A DNA stretch of 64,000 nucleotides from Rahnella bruchi (GTDB taxonomy: Bacteria > Pseudomonadota > Gammaproteobacteria > Enterobacterales > Enterobacteriaceae), in NCBI RefSeq assembly GCF_003614975.1, contig NZ_QZWI01000008.1, positions 142,199 through 206,198 on the forward strand, in the 5' to 3' direction. The translations under genes were made by a program, and so were the position numbers. This document shows, one piece after another, positions 42,561-52,619 of the stretch; within the stretch, counting starts at the first letter, position 1; every line of letters begins with the position of its first letter. The notes below the pieces were generated by a model that saw only the letters and a list, made by a program, of their open reading frames with translations, did not search any database and had not been told where the DNA came from.

Positions 42561-42694
42561 CGTCGGTTTTCCTTTTGACAGTTAAGTGAGTTTGGCACTT
42601 AATTCCATTTGTTGATGCGTTTTGTGAATAAATAACTTAGGAATCATGTCATCGGTGAATGTATGGATAACTGAGACGAATCTTAAGTATCAGG

Positions 42695-43078
42695 TTATCC
42701 AAACTTCAGACGGTCGCGGTCCAGTTTATGGATCCACGCTTTCGCGGTTGGCGGTTCGTAGAACTGAATCATAAATCCTGGCGGCAGAATGTCCTGCAAG
42801 GCTTCTTCTGCCAGTTTGCGCTGAGATGCAGAATCAAGCTGAACCACCAGCCCGTCATTGAGCGGCGTGATACTTTTGATGTGGATTCCCCGCTGGCTGA
42901 GGCTCTGATATACATAAAAACCGTCAGGCAACGACGTCCCGGTTCTGGCAGGACGGATTTGCAGCGCGCTGGCAGGTACCGGCAGGCGCGATAATGCCAG
43001 GCCGAACATGGCTACGATCGCCACTAACATGAGCATTCCCGGCCAGAAAAATGACCGGCTTTTCAGCCTCTGGCTCAT
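42695..43078 (-). CDS. mzrA: MzrA, modulator of EnvZ/OmpR
   Basis: Small bitopic inner-membrane protein of 127 residues: basic cytoplasmic start, one membrane segment (about 11-29) and a periplasmic domain. In E. coli MzrA binds EnvZ and links the CpxAR and EnvZ/OmpR systems. Its start overlaps the end of yqjA by 4 bp, as in the E. coli yqjA-mzrA operon. Confidence 0.92.
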   Translation of the reverse strand: MSQRLKSRSFFWPGMLMLVAIVAMFGLALSRLPVPASALQIRPARTGTSLPDGFYVYQSLSQRGIHIKSITPLNDGLVVQLDSASQRKLAEEALQDILPPGFMIQFYEPPTAKAWIHKLDRDRLKFG

Positions 43079-43758
43079 GATGCGCTCTTACCTTTGTTCT
43101 GGCGATCAGCATGTTTTTTCCGCCACAACACCCAGATTGACCCCACCAGACCGCCGATTAATAACAGCACCGGCAACAGCATCAGGCAATTCATGACCTG
43201 ATCCTCATACTTGAGGAACAGCGGAGTTTTCCCGAGGAAATACCCCAGCGAAGTCAGGATCAGGATCCACAACAGTCCGCTGACCCAGTTGAAAAACTGA
43301 AATCGACTGTTGCTCAGGCCTGACAGACCGGCAATCGTTGGCAGGAGTGTGCGGACAAATGCCAGAAAACGGCCAACTAACAGCGCCGAAAGGCCGTGTT
43401 TATGGAAAAGCGCATGTGCGCGTTCGTGATAATGCACGGGAAGATGTGCCAGCCAGCTTTGAACTATTCGTGTATTTCCCAGCCATTTTCCCTGTGCGTA
43501 ACTGAGCCAGCAACCGAGACTGGCGGCACTCGTAAGCAGGAAAAGCGTTAACGGGAAGTTCATGGCGTCTTTGGCAATCAATACTCCGACCAGGATCAGG
43601 AGGCTGTCACCGGGCAAAAAAGCCGCAGGAAGCAGGCCGTTTTCCAGAAAAATGATCATGAATAAAATCAGGTACAGCGCCCAGACCAGCGAAGGGTCCG
43701 CGAGAGTTTTATAATCTTGTTGCCAGAGGGCATCGATGAGTGAGCTGATAATTTCCAT
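43075..43758 (-). CDS. yqjA: YqjA, DedA-family membrane protein
   Basis: DedA (VTT/SNARE-associated) membrane protein of 227 residues, linked in E. coli to alkaline pH tolerance and proton-motive-force homeostasis. The conserved [16 protein letters not shown] (acidic residue in a re-entrant loop) and [15 protein letters not shown] motifs are present. The C-terminus is a few basic residues longer than in E. coli. It is coupled to mzrA. Confidence 0.94.
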   Translation of the reverse strand: MEIISSLIDALWQQDYKTLADPSLVWALYLILFMIIFLENGLLPAAFLPGDSLLILVGVLIAKDAMNFPLTLFLLTSAASLGCWLSYAQGKWLGNTRIVQSWLAHLPVHYHERAHALFHKHGLSALLVGRFLAFVRTLLPTIAGLSGLSNSRFQFFNWVSGLLWILILTSLGYFLGKTPLFLKYEDQVMNCLMLLPVLLLIGGLVGSIWVLWRKKHADRQNKGKSAS

Positions 43759-44168
43759 CTGTCGTGTGAAACTCCATCATTTTCAGTGAGTCAGCGAAGG
43801 CATCAGCGGAGAAATTGTCTCGACGCTGCCTGCCGGGCTGATAGGTTAGCCAAGTCCCTGGCCGGTTCTTTATTTCTGTAACCGTTGTTTCCGATGCTGT
43901 TATTTCTGATCCCATTGTATTTACGCGCCATTTTGCTTTCTGAAACGCGGCACAAACGGGTAAAAAAAGTGGTCTAACTGTAACAAAATACCAATAACTC
44001 AGACAGGTAAATATAGCGCGTTGAGACCGATCATTTAAGTCTGAAGCGCGTTTGGGAAAGGGTTTTACATTGGCTGACACTACTCGACAGTGCCTGACAG
44101 GTTCAGCGGGAGAGAGGGCAGAGAGAGTAAAACGGCAGGTTGGGGGAATTAACCTGCCTTAAAGGGAA
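43759..44168. other. exuR-yqjA intergenic region
   Basis: About 410 bp. The exuR terminator-like hairpin is at 44132-44158; the rest should carry the yqjA-mzrA promoter. I looked for a paired GTAAA CpxR site and found only single copies (for example near 43955 and 44007). No gene is convincing. Confidence 0.4.
44132..44158 (-). terminator. Probable terminator after exuR
   Basis: On the minus strand GGCAGGTT pairs with AACCTGCC around a C-rich loop, followed by GTTTTAC. The T run is short, so confidence is moderate. Confidence 0.55.
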
Positions 44169-44945
44169 TTATTTGGTGTTGAGTAAAGGGGGATCGAGAT
44201 GAACGACCGGGTTTTCTGAGTACAGATAACGGTCTACATTGAACTCGAAATCATCACTGGTCGCGCGGAAAAGCATTTGTTTGGTGTTTTCCAGATGCTG
44301 CCACATCGCCAGTTTCGCGGCATGCGGATCACGGCGGATCAGCGCTTTGAGGATCAGGTCATGATCCTCACACCAGCTTTCAATCGATTTCTCATCGATA
44401 TGCTCATGCAGTTTTCGCCAGTATGGGTTGTGTAACCGCTGGCTCCACATCTTCTCAACAATGGTCGCCAGTGCGCTGTTTTGCGTCGCCTGTGCAACCT
44501 GCACGTGGAATTTCAAATCCCACTCAGAATCACGAAAACGATCTTCCTGCCGGGCATGTTCCTGAATTTCCATCAGACGCATGATGTCTTGTTTTGTCAC
44601 CTGGGTCGCAGCGAATTCAGCGATGTTACTTTCAATCAGTTGACGGGCCTGCAAAAGCTCAAACGGACCGGAGGTTCCAAACTCACTTCCACAATCCGGC
44701 ACGACAAGATGGCGCTGCTGGTTGGACATGACATGAATGCCCGACCCTTTACGCACTTCCACGTAACCTTCCACTTCAAGCATGATAATCGCTTCACGCA
44801 CCACGGTGCGGCTGACATCCATTTCATCGGAAATCAGACGTTCGGCCGGTAACTTCTCGCCAACCGGATACAAACCCGTTTCGATCCGTTCCTTGAGCGT
44901 GGCAGCCAGTTGTTGGTAGAGGCGTCTGGTGTCTGTGGATTCCAT
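44169..44945 (-). CDS. exuR: ExuR, hexuronate utilisation repressor
   Basis: GntR-family (FadR-type) repressor of 258 residues with an N-terminal winged helix (about 10-75; the recognition part reads [20 protein letters not shown]) and a C-terminal FCD effector domain. In E. coli ExuR represses exuT, uxaCA and uxaB and is released by galacturonate. It follows exuT on the same strand. A -10-like TATAAT at 45008-45013 (minus) suggests its own promoter. Confidence 0.95.
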   Translation of the reverse strand: MESTDTRRLYQQLAATLKERIETGLYPVGEKLPAERLISDEMDVSRTVVREAIIMLEVEGYVEVRKGSGIHVMSNQQRHLVVPDCGSEFGTSGPFELLQARQLIESNIAEFAATQVTKQDIMRLMEIQEHARQEDRFRDSEWDLKFHVQVAQATQNSALATIVEKMWSQRLHNPYWRKLHEHIDEKSIESWCEDHDLILKALIRRDPHAAKLAMWQHLENTKQMLFRATSDDFEFNVDRYLYSENPVVHLDPPLLNTK

Positions 44946-45094
44946 ATGAGTGCTCTTTAAAGTAGTGAAACCTGTAAGAAGTAAATGTCGGACAGACCTG
45001 TGAACTTATTATACAAGTACCAGTATACGATTTACGAAAGGCTGTTGCACCGTGCATTGGACAGAAAGGTTTTGGAGAAATGTCAGAAAACAGC

Positions 45095-45121
45095 AAAGCC
45101 CGGTAAAAGAGTTACCGGGCT
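45095..45121 (-). terminator. Terminator after exuT
   Basis: AGCCCGGTAA and TTACCGGGCT pair perfectly around a short loop; on the minus strand TTTGCTGTTTTC follows. It separates exuT from exuR. Confidence 0.8.
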
Positions 45122-45134
45122 GTCGTGCTGGTGA

Positions 45135-46427
45135 TCAGGCTTTTGCGGTTTTAAGTGCAGCCGGAGCCACTTCTGCGGCGGACCGGTTTTGCAGAACGGT
45201 CCAGATGATGATGGCGCCCAGCAGGTCGAAGACCGCAAGCGCTGCAAACAGCGGGCTGAAACCAATGGTATCGGCCAGTGCACCCACCACCAGGGCGAAC
45301 ATGGTACTTGCCATCCAGGCTGCCATACCGGTCAGACCGTTGGCTGTCGCCACTTCGTTACGACCGAACACGTCAGAAGACAAGGTGATCAGCGCACCGG
45401 ACAGTGACTGGTGAGCAAAGCCACCCACACACAGTAGGGCGATAGCGGCGTAAGGGCTGGTGAACAGGCCGATCATGCCAGGGCCAATCATCAGAACCGC
45501 ACCCATGGTCACGACCATTTTACGGGAAACGATCAGGTTAACTTTGAAGTACTTCTGGAATAACGGTGGCAGATAACCGCCGAGGATACAGCCGAGGTCA
45601 GCGAACAGCATCGGCATCCAGGCAAACATCGCGATTTCTTTCAGGTTAAAACCATACACTTTGAACATGAACAGCGGGATCCATGCGTTGAAGGTCCCCC
45701 AGGCAGGTTCAGCCAGGAAACGTGGCAGCGCGATGCCCCAGAACTGGCGGTTACGCAGGATCTGCCAGGCAGACATTTTCTTGCCGTTGTCGGTCTGGTG
45801 CTGTGCTTCCTGACCTTCCAGAATGTACTCACGTTCTTCAGGGCTGAGTTTTTTCTGATCTTTAGGATGCTTATAGAACACCAGCCAGCTCAGAGCCCAT
45901 ACCATGCTTAACGCGCCGGTAATGATGAAGGCCAGCTGCCAGCTGTGCATCACGATGCACCAGACGACCAGGGGTGGCGCAATCATCCCGCCGATAGAGG
46001 AACCGACGTTGAAGTAACCGACGGCAATAGAACGCTCTTTAGCCGGGAACCATTCGCTGCTGGCTTTCAGGCCGGCAGGGATCATCGCGGCTTCAGCCAT
46101 ACCGACAGCGCCGCGGGCGATAGCCAGACCACCCCAGCTGCTGGCCAGTGCAGTCGCCATACAGAAGACGGCCCACATAATGGCAAACATCGCGTAACCG
46201 ACTTTGGTGCCCATCACGTCAAGAACGTAACCGGCCACCGGCTGCATCAGGGTATAGCAGGCGGAATACGCGGCGATAATATAAGAATATTGCTGTGTGC
46301 TGATGTTCAACTGGCTCATCAGCGTTGGCGCTGCGGCGGCAATGGCGTTACGTGTCAGATAACCCAGGATCGTGCCGCATGTAACCAGCGCGATCATGTA
46401 CCAGCGTAACCCTTTAATCTTAGCCAT
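45135..46427 (-). CDS. exuT: ExuT, hexuronate transporter
   Basis: Major facilitator superfamily transporter (anion:cation symporter group) of 430 residues for galacturonate and glucuronate uptake. About twelve membrane segments are visible, with the central basic loop after segment 6 (KHPKDQKKLSPEERE). It diverges from uxaC across a 969-bp region that carries a duplicated operator-like segment. Confidence 0.95.
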   Translation of the reverse strand: MAKIKGLRWYMIALVTCGTILGYLTRNAIAAAAPTLMSQLNISTQQYSYIIAAYSACYTLMQPVAGYVLDVMGTKVGYAMFAIMWAVFCMATALASSWGGLAIARGAVGMAEAAMIPAGLKASSEWFPAKERSIAVGYFNVGSSIGGMIAPPLVVWCIVMHSWQLAFIITGALSMVWALSWLVFYKHPKDQKKLSPEEREYILEGQEAQHQTDNGKKMSAWQILRNRQFWGIALPRFLAEPAWGTFNAWIPLFMFKVYGFNLKEIAMFAWMPMLFADLGCILGGYLPPLFQKYFKVNLIVSRKMVVTMGAVLMIGPGMIGLFTSPYAAIALLCVGGFAHQSLSGALITLSSDVFGRNEVATANGLTGMAAWMASTMFALVVGALADTIGFSPLFAALAVFDLLGAIIIWTVLQNRSAAEVAPAALKTAKA

Positions 46428-46747
46428 TTAACTCTCTCCCAGTAAATAATCCGGCGATGACAGCGACAGGCTGTCAGGGCGTATTTCGCACCACCTCAGT
46501 AAGCGTGGGGTTCTGGCTTTCCTTAACGTTTTCCGGGTATCACGCCGCCAGAAGATTTCACTGGGAGCTGCCCGATGCTTTACGCACTGCGTTATTGTTA
46601 TTTGTGCGTAATGATCCGATGAACGTCCTGGACACCAGAATAAATGCTTCGCCATGGTCTGATTGAGCCTGGGAAGTGATTTGCCCGGGCAACAGCGAAA
46701 GGACGTGGCAGGTAATCTCTGACGCTCTTGTCCGGGCGAAGCAAAGA

Positions 46748-46794
46748 TAACTTGTCATACAGATTTAAAATTTGAATGACATCACAAAACCACA
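46748..46794 (+). repeat. Direct repeat copy 1 in the exuT-uxaC region
   Basis: This 47-bp sequence matches 47146-47192 at 44 positions. It includes TTGTCATACAGA (46752-46763), a candidate ExuR site, and the partial palindrome TGACATCA. A companion motif TTGGTGTGACAA lies at 46933-46944. Confidence 0.8.
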
Positions 46795-47145
46795 TTTATA
46801 TTGTGTGGTTACTTAAGTTTTTTAACTTCACGGTTATTTACTTGATTTTACAATGAAAGTCGTAATTAGCTTGACGTGCTTCACACTTTTCATTGGCGGA
46901 TTAACAAACATGAAAGAATTATAGAAACGTAATTGGTGTGACAACTTCACGAAGTGATTACATCTGATGTGAACAGTTAATGAACAGGATAATTTGTTCT
47001 GAATTGACTGATAAAGTGCCTTGCAGATAAGAAGTTTTATCACAGAGGCCTGTACAGCGGGCTGGCGGGACGGTGCAACGCACAGTGAGAAAACGGGAGA
47101 GGCGTAAAAAGGTGCCAAAATCGTTTTGTCACATTTGGTACGAAT

Positions 47146-47192
47146 TAACTTGTCATACAGATTTAAAGTTTGAGTGACATCACAAAATCACA
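47146..47192 (+). repeat. Direct repeat copy 2 in the exuT-uxaC region
   Basis: Second copy of the 47-bp sequence, with TTGTCATACAGA at 47150-47161. Its companion motif TTGGTGTGATAA is at 47334-47345, about 52 bp before the uxaC start, where an operator would be expected. Confidence 0.8.
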
Positions 47193-47396
47193 CTGTGATT
47201 GTGAGGATAATAAGACCCAGAGTATTAAAGCTTCAACGTTATTATTTAACAGAGAGTTAGTGTTGATTTTCGGGCCTGGAACGTCGGTCTCTGCGGGTGC
47301 ATACCCCTAAAAAGAGCTGGACGACAATCTAAATTGGTGTGATAACTTCGCACCATTGAGTGATAACTCTACAGAATTCATGATGAGGAACCTAAG

Positions 47397-48809
47397 ATGG
47401 CGCAGTTTTTAACGGAAGACTTCCTTCTCGACACAGAATTCGCACGTCGCCTGTATCACGACTATGCGAAAGATGAGCCAATTTTTGACTACCACTGCCA
47501 TTTGCCGCCTGAGCTGATTGCGCAGGACTACAAATTCAAAAACCTGTATGAAATTTGGCTGAAAGGGGATCACTACAAATGGCGCGCGATGCGTACCAAC
47601 GGCGTGCCTGAGCGTATGTGTACCGGCGATGCCAGCGACCGCGAGAAGTTTGACGCCTGGGCTGCAACGGTTCCTCACACTATCGGTAATCCGCTGTACC
47701 ACTGGACGCACCTCGAGCTGCGCCGTCCGTTCGGTATCACAGGCAAACTGCTTTCTCCTTCTACAGCAGGCGAAATCTGGGAACGCGGTAATGAATTGCT
47801 GGCGCAGGATAACTTCTCTGCCCGCGGCATCATGAAACAGATGAACGTGAAAATGGTCGGTACCACTGACGATCCGATCGATTCTCTGGAACACCATAAA
47901 GCGGTCGCACAAGATTCAGGCTTTGATATCAAAGTGCTGCCAAGCTGGCGCCCGGACAAAGCGTTCAATATTGAAGCCGCGACTTTCGTGGATTACATGA
48001 AAAAGCTGGAAGCCGCGTCGGATGTTTCCATCACCCGCTTCAGCGATCTGCGTGATGCCCTGAAAAAACGTATGGATCACTTTGCCGCGCACGGTTGCAA
48101 AGTGTCTGATCACGCGCTTGACGTCGTGGTTTACGGCGAAGCGGATGATGCGACGCTGGACGGCATTCTGTCCCGTCGTCTGAACGGTGAAACACCAACT
48201 ACGCAGGAAATTGCTCAGTTCAAAACCGGCGTTCTGCTGTATCTGGCTTCTGAATATCAGCGTCGTGAATGGGTACAGCAATACCACATTGGCGCGCTGC
48301 GCAATAACAACACCCGCATGTTCCAGCTGATCGGCGCAGACGTAGGTTTCGACTCCATTAACGACCAGCCACTGGCAGAACCACTGTCAAAACTGCTGGG
48401 TGCACAGGGTCTGGCCGGTGGCCTGCCAAAAACCATTCTTTACTGCCTGAACCCGCGTGATAACGAAGTGATCGGCACTATGGTCGGTAATTTCCAGGGT
48501 GAAGGGATGCCGGGCAAAATGCAGTTCGGTTCCGGATGGTGGTTTAATGACCAGAAAGACGGCATGCAACGTCAGATGACACAGCTTGCCAATCTGGGCT
48601 TACTGAGCCGCTTCGTTGGCATGCTGACTGACAGCCGCAGCTTCCTGTCTTATACGCGTCATGAATATTTCCGTCGCATCCTGTGCCAGATGATTGGCCG
48701 CTGGGTAGAAGATGGCGAAGCGCCGGCAGATATCGAATTGCTGGGTAACATGGTGAAAAACATCTGCTTCGATAACGCGAAGCAATATTTCCAGATTGAA
48801 CTGAATTAA
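47397..48809 (+). CDS. uxaC: UxaC, uronate isomerase
   Basis: Amidohydrolase-superfamily isomerase of 470 residues converting galacturonate to tagaturonate and glucuronate to fructuronate. The metal-ligand motif DYHCHLPP (residues 32-39) and the C-terminal [16 protein letters not shown] are characteristic. First gene of uxaC-uxaB-uxaA; a GAGGA site precedes the ATG. Confidence 0.97.
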   Translation: MAQFLTEDFLLDTEFARRLYHDYAKDEPIFDYHCHLPPELIAQDYKFKNLYEIWLKGDHYKWRAMRTNGVPERMCTGDASDREKFDAWAATVPHTIGNPLYHWTHLELRRPFGITGKLLSPSTAGEIWERGNELLAQDNFSARGIMKQMNVKMVGTTDDPIDSLEHHKAVAQDSGFDIKVLPSWRPDKAFNIEAATFVDYMKKLEAASDVSITRFSDLRDALKKRMDHFAAHGCKVSDHALDVVVYGEADDATLDGILSRRLNGETPTTQEIAQFKTGVLLYLASEYQRREWVQQYHIGALRNNNTRMFQLIGADVGFDSINDQPLAEPLSKLLGAQGLAGGLPKTILYCLNPRDNEVIGTMVGNFQGEGMPGKMQFGSGWWFNDQKDGMQRQMTQLANLGLLSRFVGMLTDSRSFLSYTRHEYFRRILCQMIGRWVEDGEAPADIELLGNMVKNICFDNAKQYFQIELN

Positions 48810-48819
48810 AACGTCTGAA

Positions 48820-48843
48820 GGAGCGCAGGTTCCTGCGCTCCTG
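48820..48843 (+). repeat. Hairpin between uxaC and uxaB
   Basis: GGAGCGCAGG and CCTGCGCTCC are perfect 10-bp arms separated by two bases just after the uxaC stop. No T run follows, so it is more likely an mRNA-stabilising or processing hairpin inside the operon than a terminator. Confidence 0.6.
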
Positions 48844-48951
48844 AAAATAAATACTGAAATAACAGATAATTATTCCAACAATGAACGACGGCCACAGGGC
48901 GTTATCCCGCCCTCAAAGACCGGAGTCTGAGCAAATTAAGGTGAATGTGAG

Positions 48952-50403
48952 ATGCAAAGGTTAAATCGCCGTGACTTCCCTGGCCGTCAGCACCCGGACA
49001 AAATTATCCAGTTTGGTGAGGGTAACTTCCTGCGGGCGTTTGTTGACTGGCAAATCGACTTGCTGAATGAACATACCGATCTCGATGCGGGTATTGTGGT
49101 TATCCGCCCAATTGATACTGATTTTCCACCTTCACTGAGTACACAGGATGGTCTGTACACCACCATCATCAGCGGTCTGAACGAGCAGGGTGAAACGGTG
49201 CGTGATACCCGCATCATCCGTTCCGTTAACCGCGAAATTAATATCTATCATCAGTTTGATGACTATCTGGCGCTTGCCCGCGACCCGAATATTCGCTTCG
49301 TGTTCTCTAATACGACTGAAGCCGGTATCAGCTTCGTCGAGAGCGACCGTCTGGAAGATGCGCCCCCGGCCAGCTTCCCGGCCAAACTGACCCGTTTGCT
49401 GTTTGAGCGTTTTACCCATTTCGCCGGTGCTGCTGATAAAGGCTGGGTTCTGCTGCCATGCGAACTGATTGATTACAACGGCAAAGCATTGCGTGAGCTG
49501 GTGCTGCGTTACGCACAGCTTTGGGCGTTGCCTGCGGCATTCACGCAGTGGCTGGAAAACAGCAATACGTTCTGCTCAACGCTGGTGGACCGCATTGTGA
49601 CCGGTTATCCGCGCAGCGAAGTCGACAGTCTGCAGGAAGAACTTGGCTATCAGGACAGCTTCTTTGACAGCGCCGAACACTTCTATCTGTTTGTCATTCA
49701 GGGGCCGAAAAGTCTGGCTCAGGAATTGCGTCTGGACAAACTGCCGCTGAATATCCGTCTGGTTGATGACATCAAGCCGTATAAAGAACGCAAAGTGGCG
49801 ATCCTTAATGGCGCCCATACCGCGCTGGTGCCGGTGGCGTTCCTGGCAGGACTGAATACTGTGGGCGAATCGATGAATGACCCGCAAATCAGCCGCTTTG
49901 TCGAACTGGCTATCGCCGAGGAAATCTCGCCGGTGCTGGATTTACCGCAGGATGAACTGACGTCTTTCGCGCAGGCGGTGCTCAGCCGTTTCCGCAATCC
50001 GTTCATCCAGCATCAGCTGCTGTCGATTGCCCTGAACGGTATGACCAAATACCGCACGCGCATTTTGCCGCAGCTGCTGGCGAGCCAGGAAAAGAATCAG
50101 CTTCTGCCTCCGCGCCTGACCTTTGCGCTGGCGGCGTTACTGGCGTTTTACCGGGGTGAGCGTGACGGTGAGATGTATCCGCTACAGGACGATGCACACT
50201 GGCTGAGCCGTTTCTCCGAACTGTGGAGTGATGTGCGTAACGGCAGCCTGCCGTTAATCGGCCTGGTGGAAACCGTGCTGGCAGATGAAGAACACTGGGG
50301 ACGCGACCTGAATACCGTGCCGGGTCTGACGGTGAAAGTGACCGAGCAATTGCAGGCGATTGAAGATCGCGGCATGCGTGATGCGTTGGCGGCTTACAGC
50401 TAA
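48952..50403 (+). CDS. uxaB: UxaB, tagaturonate reductase (altronate oxidoreductase)
   Basis: NAD-dependent polyol dehydrogenase-family enzyme of 483 residues that reduces tagaturonate to altronate. The N-terminal [16 protein letters not shown] is the nucleotide-binding fingerprint of this long-chain family, and [19 protein letters not shown] carries the catalytic lysine region. In E. coli K-12 uxaB is unlinked; here it sits between uxaC and uxaA, as in several plant-associated Enterobacterales. Confidence 0.96.
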   Translation: MQRLNRRDFPGRQHPDKIIQFGEGNFLRAFVDWQIDLLNEHTDLDAGIVVIRPIDTDFPPSLSTQDGLYTTIISGLNEQGETVRDTRIIRSVNREINIYHQFDDYLALARDPNIRFVFSNTTEAGISFVESDRLEDAPPASFPAKLTRLLFERFTHFAGAADKGWVLLPCELIDYNGKALRELVLRYAQLWALPAAFTQWLENSNTFCSTLVDRIVTGYPRSEVDSLQEELGYQDSFFDSAEHFYLFVIQGPKSLAQELRLDKLPLNIRLVDDIKPYKERKVAILNGAHTALVPVAFLAGLNTVGESMNDPQISRFVELAIAEEISPVLDLPQDELTSFAQAVLSRFRNPFIQHQLLSIALNGMTKYRTRILPQLLASQEKNQLLPPRLTFALAALLAFYRGERDGEMYPLQDDAHWLSRFSELWSDVRNGSLPLIGLVETVLADEEHWGRDLNTVPGLTVKVTEQLQAIEDRGMRDALAAYS

Positions 50404-50413
50404 GAGAGCAACT

Positions 50414-51904
50414 ATGCAAAGTATCATTCAAATTCATACCGCTGATAACGTCGCTGTGGCTTTGCGCGATATCGAGGCGGGCGAGCAGGTGGAAGCGGGC
50501 GGATATTCCGTGGTTCTGGCTCAGCCTGTGGCACGTGGTCACAAATTTGCCCTGAAACCGATCGCGTCCGGGGAAAATATTGTGAAATACGGCCTGCCGA
50601 TTGGTCATGCGCTGGCCGCGATCGAGCCGGGTGTGCATATCCATTCACAAAACGGCAAAACCAATCTCAGCGATCTGGATGAATACCAGTATCAGCCAGA
50701 TTTCGCCATCGTGCCGGAACAGATGGCGGATCGTGACGTGCAGATTTTCCGCCGTAATAACGGGCAGGTCGGGATCCGTAACGAACTGTGGCTGATCCCG
50801 ACCGTTGGCTGCGTCAACGGTATCGCGCGCCAGATCCAGTCACGTTTCCTGAAGGAAACTAATGACGCAGAAGGTATCGACGGCGTTTACCTGTTCACGC
50901 ACCCGTTTGGTTGTTCGCAACTGGGCGATGATCATGTCAACACCCGTACCATGCTGCAAAACATGGTACGTCACCCGAATGCGGGTGCCGTGCTGGTGAT
51001 CGGCCTGGGTTGTGAAAACAATCAGGTGGATGTATTTCGTGAAACGCTGGGTGAAGTTGACGAAGAGCGCGTGCGTTTTATGACGCTGCAAAAATTCGAT
51101 GACGAAGTGGAAGCCGGTCTGGAACGTCTGCGTGAACTGTATGCCGTGATGCGTGACGATAAACGTGTTCCGGGCAAACTCAGTGAGCTGAAATTCGGGC
51201 TGGAATGTGGCGGCTCTGATGGCCTGTCAGGCATTACCGCTAACCCGCTGCTGGGACGCTTCTCCGACTACGTGATCGCCAACGGCGGCACTTCCGTACT
51301 GACCGAAGTGCCTGAAATGTTTGGTGCGGAGCGTATTCTGATGAGCCGTTGCCGCGATGAAGGCACGTTTGAGAAAACGGTTCACATGGTGAACGATTTC
51401 AAACAGTACTTCATCGAGCATAATCAGCCGATTTACGAGAACCCGTCTCCGGGTAACAAAGCCGGTGGTATCACCACGCTGGAAGAGAAATCCCTGGGCT
51501 GCACGCAAAAAGCGGGTCAAAGCCCGGTAATGGATGTGCTGAAATACGGCGAACGCCTGACCACGCCTGGCCTGAACTTGCTGAGTGCGCCGGGTAACGA
51601 CGCCGTTGCAACCAGTGCGCTGGCGGGTGCCGGTTGTCACATGGTGCTGTTCAGTACCGGACGCGGTACGCCTTACGGTGGTTTTGTCCCGACGGTGAAA
51701 CTGGCGACGAACAGCGAACTGGCGGCGAAAAAACCGCACTGGATCGATTTCGATGCAGGGCAACTGATCCACGATGTGAGTATGGATCATCTGCTGGGTG
51801 AGTTTGTGGATCTGATCGTGGCGATTGCTGATGGCCGCAAAGCCAAAAACGAAATCAACGATTTCCGCGAATTAGCGATCTTCAAAAGCGGCGTCACATT
51901 GTAA
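50414..51904 (+). CDS. uxaA: UxaA, altronate dehydratase
   Basis: Dehydratase of 496 residues converting altronate to 2-keto-3-deoxygluconate. It has the N-terminal SAF domain (about residues 1-90, with HKFALKPIASGE) and the catalytic UxaA domain with conserved cysteines (GCSQLGDD, GLGCENNQ). The ATG at 50414, 10 bp after the uxaB stop and behind GAGAG, matches the family start. A terminator follows. Confidence 0.97.
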   Translation: MQSIIQIHTADNVAVALRDIEAGEQVEAGGYSVVLAQPVARGHKFALKPIASGENIVKYGLPIGHALAAIEPGVHIHSQNGKTNLSDLDEYQYQPDFAIVPEQMADRDVQIFRRNNGQVGIRNELWLIPTVGCVNGIARQIQSRFLKETNDAEGIDGVYLFTHPFGCSQLGDDHVNTRTMLQNMVRHPNAGAVLVIGLGCENNQVDVFRETLGEVDEERVRFMTLQKFDDEVEAGLERLRELYAVMRDDKRVPGKLSELKFGLECGGSDGLSGITANPLLGRFSDYVIANGGTSVLTEVPEMFGAERILMSRCRDEGTFEKTVHMVNDFKQYFIEHNQPIYENPSPGNKAGGITTLEEKSLGCTQKAGQSPVMDVLKYGERLTTPGLNLLSAPGNDAVATSALAGAGCHMVLFSTGRGTPYGGFVPTVKLATNSELAAKKPHWIDFDAGQLIHDVSMDHLLGEFVDLIVAIADGRKAKNEINDFRELAIFKSGVTL

Positions 51905-51928
51905 CCGGTCAGGATTGTCGTTAGAATG

Positions 51929-51963
51929 AAACGGCGTTTCAGTCATGAGGCGCCGTTTTTTTA
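51929..51963 (+). terminator. Terminator after uxaCBA
   Basis: AAACGGCG and CGCCGTTT form the stem around a 14-nt loop, followed by a run of T on the plus strand. Confidence 0.88.
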
Positions 51964-52031
51964 TTTAAAAAAATCGACGTAATCCCCACGTGATTTACAC
52001 GAAAATCCTCCACGGATGAGATCCCGGACAA

Positions 52032-52595
52032 ATGACCTATTACTGGTTGGCCCAGTCAGTTGGTGTTGTGGCCTTTATGGTCGGCATCACGATGTTTTTC
52101 AACCGAAGCGACCGCCGCTTTAAACAACAACTTTCTGCCTACAGCGCCATTATCGGCGTGCATTTTCTGATGATGGGTGCAGCACCAGCGGGCATGAGCG
52201 CGTTGCTTAACTCACTGCGCACGCTGATTTCCCTGCGTACCCGTAACCAGTGGATTATGGTGATTTTCATCGTCCTGACACTGGTGTTAGGGCTCAGCCG
52301 CGCACATTACTGGGTGGAATTATTACCGGTTGGCGCAACGGTCGTCAGTACCTGGGCGCTGTTTCGCACCAGCGGGCTGACCACGCGCTGCATTATGTGG
52401 TGCTCAACCTGCTGCTGGGTGGCGCATAATATCTGGCTTGGTTCGATCGGTGGCTCGCTTATTGAAGGCAGTTTTCTGATAATGAACGGTTTTAACATCA
52501 TCCGTTTTCGCCGCCTGCAACTGCGTGGCATCGATCCGTTTGAGGTCGAGAAAAAGATCGTTCAGAAGATGGATGAAAATAAAGCAGCGGAGTGA
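52032..52595 (+). CDS. ygjV: YgjV family inner-membrane protein
   Basis: Integral membrane protein of 187 residues (E. coli YgjV has 183) with five or six predicted membrane segments and a basic C-terminus (FRRLQLRGIDPFEVEKK). Function unknown. It follows uxaA, the same neighbour as in E. coli, but has its own leader behind the uxaA terminator. Its stop codon lies in a small hairpin, CGGAGTG/CACTCCG (52588-52607). Confidence 0.9.
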   Translation: MTYYWLAQSVGVVAFMVGITMFFNRSDRRFKQQLSAYSAIIGVHFLMMGAAPAGMSALLNSLRTLISLRTRNQWIMVIFIVLTLVLGLSRAHYWVELLPVGATVVSTWALFRTSGLTTRCIMWCSTCCWVAHNIWLGSIGGSLIEGSFLIMNGFNIIRFRRLQLRGIDPFEVEKKIVQKMDENKAAE

Positions 52596-52619
52596 GGGGC
52601 CACTCCGCCTGAAGCGGAT

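Larger units (their letters stand above)
46428..47396. other. exuT / uxaC divergent control region
   Basis: A 969-bp non-coding region, much longer than usual for this divergon and AT-rich from 46740 to 47270. It contains two direct copies of a roughly 200-bp segment (46748-46950 and 47146-47351). Each copy has a TTGTCATACAGA motif and, about 185 bp later, a TTGGTGTGAYAA motif. These are opposite-strand versions of one another and fit the FadR-type half-site pattern TNGTNNNACNA, so four ExuR sites are inferred. No gene is visible. Confidence 0.6.

Noticed and set aside
43709..44080. A 123-codon minus-strand frame overlapping the start of yqjA
   Set aside because: It shares DNA with the conserved yqjA N-terminus in another frame and has no domain or plausible start site.
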